From the NCBI RefSeq assembly GCF_012843875.1, contig NZ_JABAFY010000009.1, positions 1 through 64,000 of the forward strand: a stretch of 64,000 nt of DNA, given 5' to 3'. Made by a program: the position numbers and the translations under genes. Below the pieces are notes generated by a model. That model ran no database searches, had not been told where the DNA came from, and was given only the letters and a program-made list of their open reading frames with translations. Positions 1 through 8,537 of this stretch are shown here, piece after piece. Numbering within the stretch: the stretch's first letter is position 1; each line of letters opens with the position of its first letter. The stretch is from Desulfovibrio piger (lineage in GTDB: Bacteria > Desulfobacterota > Desulfovibrionia > Desulfovibrionales > Desulfovibrionaceae).

Positions 1-84
1 ACTCGCTACTGTTGTTACCTCGTCAATTTTATGGGACTACTTTACCTTGCTTTGGCCTGTATCCTTTGGAGAAAACTAGTATAG
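1..84 (+). CDS. C-terminal end of a small membrane protein, cut by the window edge
   Basis: Frame 1 is open from the first base to a TAG at 82-84, giving 28 codons that read as a hydrophobic helix ending in a basic tail (NFMGLLYLALACILWRKLV). The stop lies 4 bases before the glycosyltransferase start at 89, the spacing of an operon. Small multi-span GtrA-type flippases commonly precede GtrB-type glycosyltransferases, so a GtrA-like protein is a reasonable guess, but only the last helix is visible and the family cannot be confirmed. Confidence 0.45.
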   Translation, partial: TRYCCYLVNFMGLLYLALACILWRKLV

Positions 85-88
85 CAAT

Positions 89-1039
89 ATGTATGCCGGA
101 CATTCTCTTATTCTGGTCGTTCCCTGCTACAATGAAGAGGCTACGCTGCCGAGTACCCAGGATGCCCTGGCTGATCTCCTGAAGGAGTGCAAACAAAAAG
201 GTCTTATCCAGGAAAGCAGCCTTATCCTGTATGTCAATGATGGCAGCCGTGATGCCACATGGGATATTATTGAGCGCCGTCATCAACAGGATGCTTGCTG
301 CTGTGGCATCAGTTTTGCCGGTAATGCCGGCCATCAAAATGCTGTCTGGGCAGGGATGGAGACTGCCTACCGCCGGGGAGCAGATTGCATCATCAGCCTG
401 GATGCTGACTTGCAGGATGATATTTCCGTCATCCCGCAAATGCTGGAGCACTATGGGCAAGGGTGTGATATTGTGTATGGTGTGCGCAATGACCGCAGCT
501 CGGATACCGGCTTCAAACGGGGGACAGCCCATCTTTTCTATCGGATCATGGGCTGGATGGGCATCAGCATGATCCCTGACCATGCTGACTACCGCCTCGT
601 GGCCCGCCCTGTTCTGGAGGCGCTCCAGCACTACCACGAGCAGGACCTTTTTTTGCGGGGGTTGTTCCCTACCATGGGCTTCCGCACAGCCCAGGTAGGG
701 TACAAACGTCTAGCTCGTACGGCTGGCGAGACGAAATACCCATTATGCAAAATGCTGTCCTTCGCCTGGAAAGGCATTACCTCCTGCAGCGTGGCACCGC
801 TGCGTCTTGCCGGTATCATGAGCCTGGGCTGCATGCTTATCGCCCTGAGTTACAGTTTGCTCTCCTTGTGGAAGTACGCATGCGGCGAGACCGTCCCTGG
901 CTGGACATCCCTGATCATCATCGTTCTTTTCCTCGGTTCGGTCCAACTGCTGTGCCTGTCACTTATGGGAGAATATCTTGCAAAAATATTTACTGAGGTC
1001 CGCCACCGCCCCCGGTATATCATAGAAAAGGAGCTTTAG
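89..1039 (+). CDS. Family 2 glycosyltransferase, GtrB/DPM1-like, membrane anchored
   Basis: The 316-residue protein opens with the GT-A fold signature LVVPCYNEEATLP and carries the nucleotide-sugar/metal motif SLDADLQDD near residue 115. Two hydrophobic C-terminal segments (about 230-255 and 270-300) match polyprenyl-phosphate glycosyltransferases such as GtrB and ArnC, which load a sugar onto undecaprenyl phosphate at the inner membrane. The preceding partial membrane protein fits a GtrA-GtrB pair for decorating surface polysaccharide. Base composition is clearly less GC-rich than the rest of the window, as is common for laterally acquired surface-sugar genes. Sugar donor unknown. No strong ribosome site sits just before the ATG, so the start could be off by a few codons. 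Confidence 0.85.
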   Translation: MYAGHSLILVVPCYNEEATLPSTQDALADLLKECKQKGLIQESSLILYVNDGSRDATWDIIERRHQQDACCCGISFAGNAGHQNAVWAGMETAYRRGADCIISLDADLQDDISVIPQMLEHYGQGCDIVYGVRNDRSSDTGFKRGTAHLFYRIMGWMGISMIPDHADYRLVARPVLEALQHYHEQDLFLRGLFPTMGFRTAQVGYKRLARTAGETKYPLCKMLSFAWKGITSCSVAPLRLAGIMSLGCMLIALSYSLLSLWKYACGETVPGWTSLIIIVLFLGSVQLLCLSLMGEYLAKIFTEVRHRPRYIIEKEL

Positions 1040-1195
1040 CTGTCCCTGGAGGCCCTCTTTTTCTTGGCTCTTCCTGGAGATGATCTATTCCCTCACCGGA
1101 ACATTCCCCATTACATGTCCCTCTGCTGGGTTGCTGAGCTTCTGCAGCCCTTCTGCATTCAAAGCATGCCGGAAAACCTGCATTTTCGAGGCACC

Positions 1196-1228
1196 AAAAA
1201 AGCGGGGCAGTCACCTGCACCCGCTTTT
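1196..1228 (-). terminator. Intrinsic terminator after phoU
   Basis: Read on the minus strand this is an AAAAGCGGG/CCCGCTTTT stem running into a T tract, 29 bases after the phoU stop. The A/T ends make it potentially bidirectional, so it may also stop transcripts from the glycosyltransferase. Confidence 0.8.
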
Positions 1229-1256
1229 ACCGGAAAAACAAAGGAACGTGGATGTG

Positions 1257-1940
1257 TTACTTCTTTTCGCCGCTATGCTTGAGGCTCTGGCCGTGCTGCA
1301 TGAAGTAGACCTGTTCGGCCAGATTGACGGAACGCCGCCAGATGCGGGTCAGGGCTCGCACCACCAGCAAGGTATGCATGACAAGCTGGGGATCGGGACG
1401 CTTGCCTTCTTCCTGACGCAGCAGCTCCAGCAGGCGCTGCACGATGCGCATCTCGTTCTGCAGGGCCTCGTCCTCGCAGTTGCGCAGGGCCAGGGCTTCC
1501 TCTCCGTTGCCTTCGCGGAAGCAGTCCATGGCGCGCATGAAGGCCTCGCGGGCACGCTGCATCATGCCGCAGACCTCGTCCGCTAGGATACGCCGCCCGG
1601 GCACGTCTTCCATGAGCACGGTCTGCTCGGCCACGGTCACGGCCTCGTCACCGATGCGCTCCAGATCCACCACCATGCGCAGGGCGGCCACCACGAAGCG
1701 CAGATCACCGGCCACGGGCTTGATGCGGGCCATGAGGCGCAGGCACAGCTCGTCGATCTCGTTTTCCAGGGCGTCGATGGCCGTATCACCGTCACAGACG
1801 GCGATGGCGCGCACGGCCTCGCCTTTTTCATAGGAACGCGCAGCCTCTTCCAAAGCGATGTCCACTTGCGCATACATGACCAGCAGGCGCGTGCGCAGCG
1901 TGGCCAGCATGTGCTGGGGCGTGTAATCCTGAAGAACCAT
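1257..1940 (-). CDS. phoU: Phosphate transport regulator PhoU
   Basis: 227 residues, two tandem three-helix PhoU repeats with the metal-binding E/DxxxD signatures (ENEIDELCLR and DLERIGDEAVTVAE in the first repeat). PhoU couples the Pst transporter to PhoR, damping Pho signalling when phosphate is plentiful. The frame is open far upstream, but the start is fixed by ATG at 1940, which overlaps the pstB stop in a TAATG junction (translational coupling). It is the last gene of phoB-phoR-pstB-phoU and is followed by a terminator. Confidence 0.95.
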   Translation of the reverse strand: MVLQDYTPQHMLATLRTRLLVMYAQVDIALEEAARSYEKGEAVRAIAVCDGDTAIDALENEIDELCLRLMARIKPVAGDLRFVVAALRMVVDLERIGDEAVTVAEQTVLMEDVPGRRILADEVCGMMQRAREAFMRAMDCFREGNGEEALALRNCEDEALQNEMRIVQRLLELLRQEEGKRPDPQLVMHTLLVVRALTRIWRRSVNLAEQVYFMQHGQSLKHSGEKK

Positions 1941-2695
1941 TAACCGAACCTGCCTGTGATGTAGTCTTCCGTCTCTTTCTGGGACGGACGGGTGAATATG
2001 ACGTCCGTGCTGTCGCTTTCCACCAGACGGCCCATGTAGAAGAAGGCCGTCCGGTCGGAGATGCGGGCCGCCTGCTGCATGCTGTGGGTCACGATGATGA
2101 TGGTCAGGCCTTCCTTGAGCTCCACGATGCTCTCTTCCACCTTGCGGGTGGCGATGGGGTCCAGGGCGCTGGCGGGCTCGTCCATGAGCAGCACCTGCGG
2201 TTCCACGGCCAGGGCACGGGCGATGCACAGGCGCTGCTGCTGGCCGCCGGAAAGGCCCAGGGCCGAGGAGGAAAGGCGGTCCTCCACTTCGTTCCAGAGG
2301 GCGGCGCGGCGCAAGGCCAGCTCCACCTTCTCGGTGATGAGGTTCTCGTCCTTGACGCCGTTGACGCGCAGGCCGTAGGCCACGTTCTCGAAGATGCTCT
2401 TGGGGAAGGGGTTGGGCTTCTGGAAGACCATGCCCACCTTCTGCCGCAGGCGCACCACGTTGGTGCGGGGCTGGTTGACGTCCTCGCCGTCCAGCATGAT
2501 GCGGCCTTCCACCCGGCAGCCGGGGATCAGGTCGTTCATGCGGTTGAGACAACGCAGGAAGGTGGATTTGCCGCAGCCGGAAGGGCCGATGAGGGCCGTG
2601 ACGCCGCCGGCCTCGAAATCCAGGCTGACATCCTGCAGGGCGTGGGAAGCGCCGTAATAGACGTTGATCTTCTGCGCCGAAAGTGCTGTTGCCAT
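1940..2695 (-). CDS. pstB: Phosphate ABC transporter ATP-binding protein PstB
   Basis: 251 residues, the normal PstB length. Walker A GPSGCGKS at 37-44, the signature [15 protein letters not shown], Walker [13 protein letters not shown] and the switch His in [10 protein letters not shown] are all present. It powers phosphate import through the PstC-PstA channel on the cytoplasmic face. Start chosen at [15 protein letters not shown], two bases after the phoR stop; the longer upstream frame is antisense-like and unlike PstB. It lies on the strand opposite pstSCA, between phoR and phoU, which is unusual because pstB normally follows pstA. Confidence 0.95.
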   Translation of the reverse strand: MATALSAQKINVYYGASHALQDVSLDFEAGGVTALIGPSGCGKSTFLRCLNRMNDLIPGCRVEGRIMLDGEDVNQPRTNVVRLRQKVGMVFQKPNPFPKSIFENVAYGLRVNGVKDENLITEKVELALRRAALWNEVEDRLSSSALGLSGGQQQRLCIARALAVEPQVLLMDEPASALDPIATRKVEESIVELKEGLTIIIVTHSMQQAARISDRTAFFYMGRLVESDSTDVIFTRPSQKETEDYITGRFG

Positions 2696-2697
2696 AA

Positions 2698-4500
2698 CTA
2701 CTCCTGCACGGGCGTCCGGGGGGCGTCCGCGCGCCTCAAGGTAAAGATGATGGCCGTGCTGCCGTCTTCCGCCGGGCTTTCCGCCCAGATGCGGCCGCCG
2801 TGCCGTTCGATCACATGTTTGCAAATGGCCAGGCCCAGGCCCGTGGAATTCTGCCCGCGGTGGCGCTCCACCTGATAGAAGCGCTCGAAGATGCGCGGCA
2901 GATCGTCCGCCGGGATGAGCACGCCGTCGTCCACCACACGGATGACCACGTCGTCGCCTTCCACCCGGCCCGTGACGCGGATGGCCGTTTCTTCTTCGGC
3001 ATAACGGCAGGCGTTCTCCAGCAGGTTGCGGAACACCAGCGTCAGCAGACGGTCGTCGGCCAGTACGGGGGGCAGTTTTTCCAGATGGCCTTCCAGACGC
3101 AGCTTGCGTTCCTGCAGGCGGGTCTGGCACAGGCTGCCCGCCTCATCGAGGGTGGCGGCGCATTCCGTGGGGCAGAGCTCCAGGGCGCCTCCCTGCCCTT
3201 CCAGACGGGCCAGCACCAGCAGATCCTCCAGCATGCGGGCCAGGGAACAGCTGTGACGGTAGATGATGGCTGCAAAGTGCTGCGCCTGTTCCGAGGAATC
3301 CATGCTGAGCAGGGTCTCGGCATAGCCCTGGATGGCGGTCAGCGGCGTACGCAGCTCATGGGAGACATTGGCCACGAAATCGCTGCGGATGCGCTCCAGC
3401 TGCATCAGGTCGCTGATGTCGCGGAAGACCAGCACCGCGCCCAGACGGGCATCGGCCAGTACGGGCAGGGAGATGAGCACCGAGAAGACCCGGCCGCCCA
3501 GATGCAGCTGCACCTGGCGCAGGGAACGGGGCACATCCAGATCCTCGTCACCGTTGCCGGAGGACGAGCGGGCCACCTGGGCGGAGCGCAGCATGGCATC
3601 CACGGCATCCTGCAGTTCGGGCGAGGGGATCACCTCGATGACCGGGCTGCCCGCCATGTCGGTCACCTGGGGGAAGAGGCGGGCAAAGGCACCGTTGCAG
3701 CGGCGGATGCGGCCCTGCGGCCCCAGCACCAGCACGCCGTCGCTCATGGTGTTGAGCACGCTCTCCAGCTGGGCGGTCTTGTCCGAGGCGATGCGCACCT
3801 GCTCGCCGATGCTGTCGGCCATGCGGTTCACGGCCTCGGCCAGGGGGGCGAACTCCGTGCCCGGCAGACGGCGCAGGCGGCGTTGCAGGCGGCCGCGGGA
3901 AATGGCCGAGACCACGTCCACCATCTGGCCCAGGGACCGCCGCATGGCGCCGGAGATGAAGGCGGCCAGCACCACGGCCAGCACCACGGCCAGCAGGATC
4001 ATGGGCGCGAAGACGTGCAGGCGCTTCTGGATGAGCAGGTTGACGCTGTCCAGCGGCAGGGCCAGACGCAGGATGCGCCCGTCAGGCAGGTTGCGGGCCG
4101 CGTAGGCAAAATTCTTGTGCAAGGTGCCGCTGGCGCGCAGGGAGTAGCCCTGCCCCTCGCTGCGGGCCTGCACCACTTCGGGCCGGTCGCCGTGGTTGTC
4201 CATGCCTTCGGGCGAAACGCCGCCGGTCTCCGCCAGCACTTTGCCGTCGGCATCCAGCAGTGAAAGCCGCAGGTCGGGCAGGTCGAGCACCCGGGCCAGG
4301 ACCTCCAGATCGTTTTCGCCACGCAGCAGCAGTTCGCCCGCCACGCGCGCCTCGCGCAGCAGACCGGTACGAGCTTCATCGAGCTGGCGCTCTTCCAGCC
4401 ATTCGCGCGTCAGCCACAGGGAAAGCCCCGCAGCCACCGCGGCCACCAGCAGGATGGCCCAGAAGATCCGGGCCCTAAAAGAACGGAACATCCCCGTCAT
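2698..4500 (-). CDS. phoR: Phosphate-regulon sensor histidine kinase PhoR
   Basis: 600 residues. Transmembrane helices at about 11-30 and 165-185 flank a periplasmic domain of about 130 residues, followed by HAMP (185-235), a PAS domain (245-365), a HisKA domain with phosphorylatable His381 in [10 protein letters not shown], and an HATPase with N, G1 and G2 boxes near the C-terminus. PhoR phosphorylates PhoB when phosphate is limiting. The large periplasmic domain is of the Gram-positive/deltaproteobacterial PhoR type rather than the short E. coli form. The ATG lies 1 base after the phoB stop; an internal ATG at 4491 is an alternative start. Confidence 0.93.
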   Translation of the reverse strand: MTGMFRSFRARIFWAILLVAAVAAGLSLWLTREWLEERQLDEARTGLLREARVAGELLLRGENDLEVLARVLDLPDLRLSLLDADGKVLAETGGVSPEGMDNHGDRPEVVQARSEGQGYSLRASGTLHKNFAYAARNLPDGRILRLALPLDSVNLLIQKRLHVFAPMILLAVVLAVVLAAFISGAMRRSLGQMVDVVSAISRGRLQRRLRRLPGTEFAPLAEAVNRMADSIGEQVRIASDKTAQLESVLNTMSDGVLVLGPQGRIRRCNGAFARLFPQVTDMAGSPVIEVIPSPELQDAVDAMLRSAQVARSSSGNGDEDLDVPRSLRQVQLHLGGRVFSVLISLPVLADARLGAVLVFRDISDLMQLERIRSDFVANVSHELRTPLTAIQGYAETLLSMDSSEQAQHFAAIIYRHSCSLARMLEDLLVLARLEGQGGALELCPTECAATLDEAGSLCQTRLQERKLRLEGHLEKLPPVLADDRLLTLVFRNLLENACRYAEEETAIRVTGRVEGDDVVIRVVDDGVLIPADDLPRIFERFYQVERHRGQNSTGLGLAICKHVIERHGGRIWAESPAEDGSTAIIFTLRRADAPRTPVQE

Positions 4501-4501
4501 C

Positions 4502-5176
4502 TCAGCCTCTCAAACGGTAACCGACGCCGCGCACGGTCTCGAGCGCGGCGGCTTCTTCACCCAGTTTGGCCCGCAGACGCCGGACATGCGTGTCCACCGT
4601 ACGGGCATAGCCTTCGAACGAATATCCCCAGACCGCGTTGAGCAGCTGTTCGCGGGTGCGCACGGCGCCCGCATGCCGCATGAGGTCTTCCAGCAGACGG
4701 AACTCCGTGGCCGTCAGGGCCACTTCCTGCCCGTCCAGGGTCACGCGGTGGGCCTCCACATCCAGCAGCAGGGCCCCGCGGCACAGGGCCGTGCCCATGC
4801 CGGGGCGGTTGCCGCGGCGCAGGATGGCCCGGATGCGCAGCACCAGTTCCCGGACGCTGAAGGGTTTGACCACATAATCATCGGCCCCCAGGGTCAGGCC
4901 CACAATGCGGTCCACTTCTTCGCCGCGGGCCGTGAGCATGAGCACGGGGATGGCCGCCGTGACCGGCTGGGCCTTGAGCCTGCGGCAGACATCGCAGCCG
5001 TCCATGCCGGGCAGCATGAGGTCCAGCACCACCAGGTCGGGCAGCTCGGAGGTCGCCATGTGCAGCCCCCCCAGCCCGTCGGCCGCTTCCAGTACCGCAA
5101 AGCCTTCGCGCTCAAGGTTGAAGCGCAGCAACTGGCGGATATCGTTTTCGTCTTCAATAACAAGTATGCGTTGCAT
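4502..5176 (-). CDS. phoB: Phosphate-regulon response regulator PhoB (OmpR family)
   Basis: 224 residues: a receiver domain with acidic pair Glu8-Asp9, phosphoacceptor Asp52 (VVLDLMLPG) and Lys in VVKPFS, then a winged-helix DNA-binding domain (about 125-222) ending in the typical RGVGYRL. It is first in phoB-phoR-pstB-phoU, and a Pho box upstream points toward it, so the operon is probably autoregulated. Binding to the opposite Pho box would switch on pstSCA. Confidence 0.95.
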   Translation of the reverse strand: MQRILVIEDENDIRQLLRFNLEREGFAVLEAADGLGGLHMATSELPDLVVLDLMLPGMDGCDVCRRLKAQPVTAAIPVLMLTARGEEVDRIVGLTLGADDYVVKPFSVRELVLRIRAILRRGNRPGMGTALCRGALLLDVEAHRVTLDGQEVALTATEFRLLEDLMRHAGAVRTREQLLNAVWGYSFEGYARTVDTHVRRLRAKLGEEAAALETVRGVGYRLRG

Positions 5177-5237
5177 GGAGTCTTCCTTTGCCTTGGAGAA
5201 GTAGTGCCTTTCCCATGCGCCAGCAATGCGCCTGAAA

Positions 5238-5255
5238 GGTTACAATTGTGTGACA
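5238..5255 (-). promoter_or_regulatory. Pho box facing phoB
   Basis: On the minus strand the site reads TGTCACA-CAAT-TGTAACC: two 7-base half-sites 4 bases apart, the classic PhoB 7-4-7 direct-repeat layout (E. coli consensus CTGTCAT-N4-CTGTCAT). It ends 61 bases before the phoB start and matches the pstS-facing site at 13 of its 14 conserved half-site positions or nearly so. Assignment rests on spacing, similarity and position. Confidence 0.75.
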
Positions 5256-5304
5256 GGCCCGTAAAAACCACGGTTTTCAAAGTGTCTCCACATCTTCGCC
5301 GAGG

Positions 5305-5322
5305 CGTCACATTTCTGTAACA
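5305..5322 (+). promoter_or_regulatory. Pho box facing pstS
   Basis: The plus strand reads CGTCACA-TTTC-TGTAACA, again 7-4-7, 74 bases before the pstS ATG. It shares GTCACA-N4-TGTAAC with the minus-strand site at 5238-5255. In PhoB-activated promoters the box replaces the -35 element. A -10 is not obvious; TAACAAT overlapping its end is a weak candidate. Confidence 0.75.
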
Positions 5323-5343
5323 ATGCCTGAGGAAAAGGGAGGT

Positions 5344-5364
5344 GCTTCGGGATCGAGCCGAAGC
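5344..5364 (+). other. Hairpin in the pstS leader
   Basis: GCTTCGG and CCGAAGC form a perfect 7-base stem around a 7-base loop, followed by a T-rich run and then the ribosome site AAAGGAG (5383-5389). It could stabilise the pstS message or act as an attenuator. Confidence 0.5.
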
Positions 5365-5396
5365 AAAGACTTTTTTCCTTTTAAAGGAGCACTATC

Positions 5397-6212
5397 ATGA
5401 ATTTCGCCAAAACTCTGGTCCTTACCTGTGCCGCCCTGGGTCTGAGCGTGGCCGCCCACGCCCAGGATATCGTCGTCAACGGCTCCACCACCGTGCTGCC
5501 CGTCATGCAGAAGGCCGCCGAATCCTTCATGGCCGCCAACCCCGACATCAAGCTGGTGATCTCCGGCGGCGGTTCCGGCAACGGCATCAAGGCCCTGGGC
5601 GAAAAGCAGTGCGACGTGGCCATGAGCTCCCGCGACATCAAGGACAAGGAACGCGCCGCCGCTGAAAAGAAGGGCGTGAAGCCCGTGCGCATCGCCGTGG
5701 CCGTGGACGCCATCGTGCCCGTGGTCAACCCCGAGAACCTCGTGAAGGACCTGCCCCTGGAACAGCTGTCCTCCATCTACGCCGGCAAGGTGCGCAACTG
5801 GAAGGAACTGGGCGGCCAGGATGCCCCCATCGTGGTCATCTCCCGCGATACCTCTTCCGGTACCTTTGAATCCTGGCAGGAACTGGTCATGAAGAAGGAA
5901 CGCGTCACCCCCGCCGCCCTGATGCAGGCCTCCAACGGCACCGTGGTGCAGGCCGTGGCCAAGAACAAGAACGCCATCGGCTACATCGGCCTGGGCTATC
6001 TTGACAAGAGCGTCAAGGGCCTGACCGTGAGCAAGGTGGCCGCCAGCGCCAAGACCGCTCTGGACGGCGAATGGCCCATCGCCCGCGAACTCTACATCTT
6101 CACCAACGGCGATCCCAAGGGCGGCGTGAAGAAGCTGGTGGACTACCTGCTGGCCGCCGACAAGGGCCAGAAGGACGTCCTGGCCGTGGGTTACGTTCCC
6201 CTGCAGCATTAA
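5397..6212 (+). CDS. pstS: Periplasmic phosphate-binding protein PstS
   Basis: 271 residues with a Sec signal peptide (MNFAKTLVLTCAALGLSVAAHA, cleavage after AHA). The mature protein begins with the phosphate-binding loop NGSTTVLPVMQKAA and contains the further ligand motifs SGGGSGNGIKAL, AMSSRDIK and RDTSSGTFESW. It captures phosphate in the periplasm and delivers it to PstC-PstA. A strong ribosome site (AAAGGAG) fixes the start. Expected to be PhoB-activated through 5305-5322. It is of the short PstS class (about 270 residues rather than 340). Confidence 0.95.
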   Translation: MNFAKTLVLTCAALGLSVAAHAQDIVVNGSTTVLPVMQKAAESFMAANPDIKLVISGGGSGNGIKALGEKQCDVAMSSRDIKDKERAAAEKKGVKPVRIAVAVDAIVPVVNPENLVKDLPLEQLSSIYAGKVRNWKELGGQDAPIVVISRDTSSGTFESWQELVMKKERVTPAALMQASNGTVVQAVAKNKNAIGYIGLGYLDKSVKGLTVSKVAASAKTALDGEWPIARELYIFTNGDPKGGVKKLVDYLLAADKGQKDVLAVGYVPLQH

Positions 6213-6221
6213 GCCCGCAGC

Positions 6222-6266
6222 ACCGGGCAGACGCTCCCCCTCTCCTTCCGGGGGCCTCTGCCCGGT
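6222..6266 (+). other. Intercistronic hairpin between pstS and pstC
   Basis: ACCGGGCAGA pairs with TCTGCCCGGT, with an inner CCCCC/GGGGG stem. There is no T tract, so it looks like an RNA-stability or partial-termination element that would leave more pstS message than pstCA, as expected for a periplasmic binding protein. Confidence 0.6.
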
Positions 6267-6399
6267 CCCCCGCAAGGGGAAAGGGCCCGTGCCGGTCTGA
6301 GGGATCATACCGGCGTACGTCCCCCTTTCCCCCGTTTTTCCGCTTTTTTCCCGCTTCCTCCAGCGGGCGCGTCCCGCAAGGAAACCTTCGGAGAAAACC

Positions 6400-7287
6400 A
6401 TGTTCAGCTCTTCCCACGAGCGGGCCATCCGCATCTGCCTCACCGCCATCGCGGCCTCGTCCCTGCTGGCGCTGGCAGGTATCGTCATCTTCCTGTTCAC
6501 CGAAGGCCTGCCCCTGTTCCGGCATGTGAGCCCGCTGGACTTTTTGCTGGGCGACCTCTGGTACCCCACGGAAGATCCCGGCCTGTTCGGCATTTTCCCG
6601 TTGCTGGTGGGTTCCGTGGCCGTCACCGTGCTCTCCTCGCTGCTGGCCGTGCCTCTGGGCGTCATGACGGCCGTGTACCTGGCCGAGATCGCCCCGCCCT
6701 TCGCCCGCCGCGTCATCAAGCCCTTCGTGGAACTGCTGGCGGCCCTGCCTTCGGTGGTGCTGGGCTTTCTGGGCATGGTGGTGCTGGCGCCCATCCTCCA
6801 GGACGTGCTGGGCGCCGCCACGGGCCTCAACCTGCTCAATGCCTCGCTGGTGCTGGCCATCATGAGCCTGCCCACCATCTGCTCCGTCTCCGAGGACGCC
6901 CTGCGCGCCGTGCCCCGCTCCCTGCGTGAGGCCTCCCTGGCGCTGGGCGCCACCCGCTGGGAGACCATCGTGCGCGTGGTGGTGCCCGCGGCCCTGTCCG
7001 GCATCGGCACGGCCATCATGCTGGGCATGTCCCGCGCCATGGGCGAGACCATGGTGGTGCTCATGGCGGCCGGCGGCGCGGCCATGCTGCCCCAGTCCCT
7101 GCTGGATCCCGTGCGGCCCATGCCCGCCTCCATCGCCGCCGAAATGGCTGAAGCCCCCTTCCGCAGCGACCATTATTACGCCCTGTTCGCCACAGGTATC
7201 GTCCTGTTCCTGATGACGCTGGCATTCAACATGATCGCTTCCCGCATCGCCGAAAAACACCGCCAGGTGGGCTCGGCCAGCCTTTAA
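6400..7287 (+). CDS. pstC: Phosphate ABC transporter permease PstC
   Basis: 295 residues with about six membrane helices; the first follows a short cytoplasmic N-terminus (SSLLALAGIVIFLFTEG). The ABC-permease cytoplasmic loop EASLALGATRWETIVRVVVPAALSG carries the EAA-G coupling helix that docks on PstB. FLLGDLWYPTEDP after the first helix is typical of PstC. It lies 187 bases after pstS and 11 bases before pstA. Ribosome site TTCGGAGA. Confidence 0.93.
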   Translation: MFSSSHERAIRICLTAIAASSLLALAGIVIFLFTEGLPLFRHVSPLDFLLGDLWYPTEDPGLFGIFPLLVGSVAVTVLSSLLAVPLGVMTAVYLAEIAPPFARRVIKPFVELLAALPSVVLGFLGMVVLAPILQDVLGAATGLNLLNASLVLAIMSLPTICSVSEDALRAVPRSLREASLALGATRWETIVRVVVPAALSGIGTAIMLGMSRAMGETMVVLMAAGGAAMLPQSLLDPVRPMPASIAAEMAEAPFRSDHYYALFATGIVLFLMTLAFNMIASRIAEKHRQVGSASL

Positions 7288-7298
7288 GGAGCCCTTCC

Positions 7299-8174
7299 AT
7301 GCCTCTTGCCACACCCGATCCGCGCCGCCGTCTTTTCGTCCAGGGCGCCATGCTCGGCACCCTGCGGCTGGTGGCCGCCTTCAACGTCATCCTGCTGGTG
7401 GCCATCTGCCTTTTCCTGCTGGTGCAGGGCCTGCCCGCCCTCAGCTGGGAATTCCTCTCCACGCCGCCCCGCGAGATGATGACCGCCGGCGGCATCCTGC
7501 CCTGTATCGTGGGCACGGCCATCCTGGCCCTGGGCTCCCTGATGCTGGCCTTCCCCCTGGGGGTGGCCACGGCCGTCTACCTGCATGAATACGCGGGCAA
7601 CACTCCCTTCGCCCGCATGGTGCGCCTGGGGGTCAACAACCTGGCCGGGGTGCCCTCGGTGGTCTTCGGCCTGTTCGGGCTTTCGTTCTTCGTGACCTTC
7701 TGCGGCATGGGCGTCAGCATCCTGTCCGGCATCCTGACCCTGGCGGTGCTGACCCTGCCCGTGATCATCAGCACCGCCGAGGAGAGCCTGCGCTCCGTGC
7801 CCGACACCTACCGCCAGGCCTCCCTGGCCCTGGGCGCCGGCAAGGCCCAGACCATCACCCGCGTGGTCCTGCCCTGCGCCATGCCGGGCATGCTCACCGG
7901 CGCCATCCTGGGCGTGGCCCGCGCCGCCGGTGAAACGGCCGCCATCATGTTCACCGCCGCCGTCTTCTATACGCCCAAGAACCCGGACTCCATCTTCAGC
8001 TCAGTCATGGCCCTGCCCTATCACATGTACGTGCTGGCCACCGCCGGCACGGACATCGAGAAGACCCGCCCGCTCCAGTACGGCACGGGCCTGGTCCTCA
8101 TCCTGCTGGTGCTGGGCATGAACCTGCTGGCCATCATCCTGCGCGACCACCTGCAGCGCCGCCACCACGCCTAG
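7299..8174 (+). CDS. pstA: Phosphate ABC transporter permease PstA
   Basis: 291 residues, six predicted membrane helices, and the coupling-loop motif QASLALGAGKAQTITRVVLPCAMPG. GILPCIVGTAILALGSLMLAFPLGVATAVYL matches the conserved start of the permease domain. It pairs with PstC to form the phosphate channel. Ribosome site AAGGAG lies in the short gap after pstC. No pstB follows; the ATPase gene is in the divergent operon. Confidence 0.93.
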   Translation: MPLATPDPRRRLFVQGAMLGTLRLVAAFNVILLVAICLFLLVQGLPALSWEFLSTPPREMMTAGGILPCIVGTAILALGSLMLAFPLGVATAVYLHEYAGNTPFARMVRLGVNNLAGVPSVVFGLFGLSFFVTFCGMGVSILSGILTLAVLTLPVIISTAEESLRSVPDTYRQASLALGAGKAQTITRVVLPCAMPGMLTGAILGVARAAGETAAIMFTAAVFYTPKNPDSIFSSVMALPYHMYVLATAGTDIEKTRPLQYGTGLVLILLVLGMNLLAIILRDHLQRRHHA

Positions 8175-8201
8175 ACGCCATCCGCCACAGGCTGATTTTT
8201 G

Positions 8202-8236
8202 GGGGACTTCCTGCTCCGGCAGAGAGGTCCCCTTTT
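8202..8236 (+). terminator. Intrinsic terminator of pstSCA
   Basis: GGGGAC/GTCCCC outer stem with an inner CTGC-tccg-GCAG hairpin, followed by TTTT. It lies 28 bases after the pstA stop. Confidence 0.65.
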
Positions 8237-8463
8237 CCGTTTCCCCCCTGCCACAACACACGTCTTCCGCAGGCCGCGGAGCCGCGCAGGGGGCCTTTCC
8301 CGGCACACCGCCTCACCAGATGCTCCGACGGCGATAAGAAAGATCGGAAGTCTGCCCAGCCTCCCCCGGTCCCTGCCGTGCGGCCCCCTCTTGCACCCCG
8401 GCCTGAGCGATCCCCATCCGGGAAGATGTCCTCTTCCGCCTCCCGCGTTCTCTCCGGTCACAC
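8237..8463. other. Convergent intergenic stretch with no gene recognised
   Basis: C-rich sequence between the pstA and cmk terminators. Open frames here show no family motif and no ribosome site. Nothing further was seen. Confidence 0.6.
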
Positions 8464-8506
8464 CAAAAACGCAAACGGGCCGGAAGGGAGATCCCTTCCG
8501 GCCCGT
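8464..8506 (-). terminator. Intrinsic terminator after cmk
   Basis: A near-perfect 15-base stem (ACGGGCCGGAAGGGA at 8475-8489 against 8492-8506) followed, on the minus strand, by TTTGCGTTTTTGG. It ends the hisC-cmk transcript. Confidence 0.85.
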
Positions 8507-8537
8507 CATCTTGCCATATGATGTTTACCGTCCCCGG

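Noticed and set aside
2800-4263. A 487-codon plus-strand frame rich in His, Gln and Gly
   Set aside because: Antisense to phoR; composition is the mirror of the kinase coding sequence.
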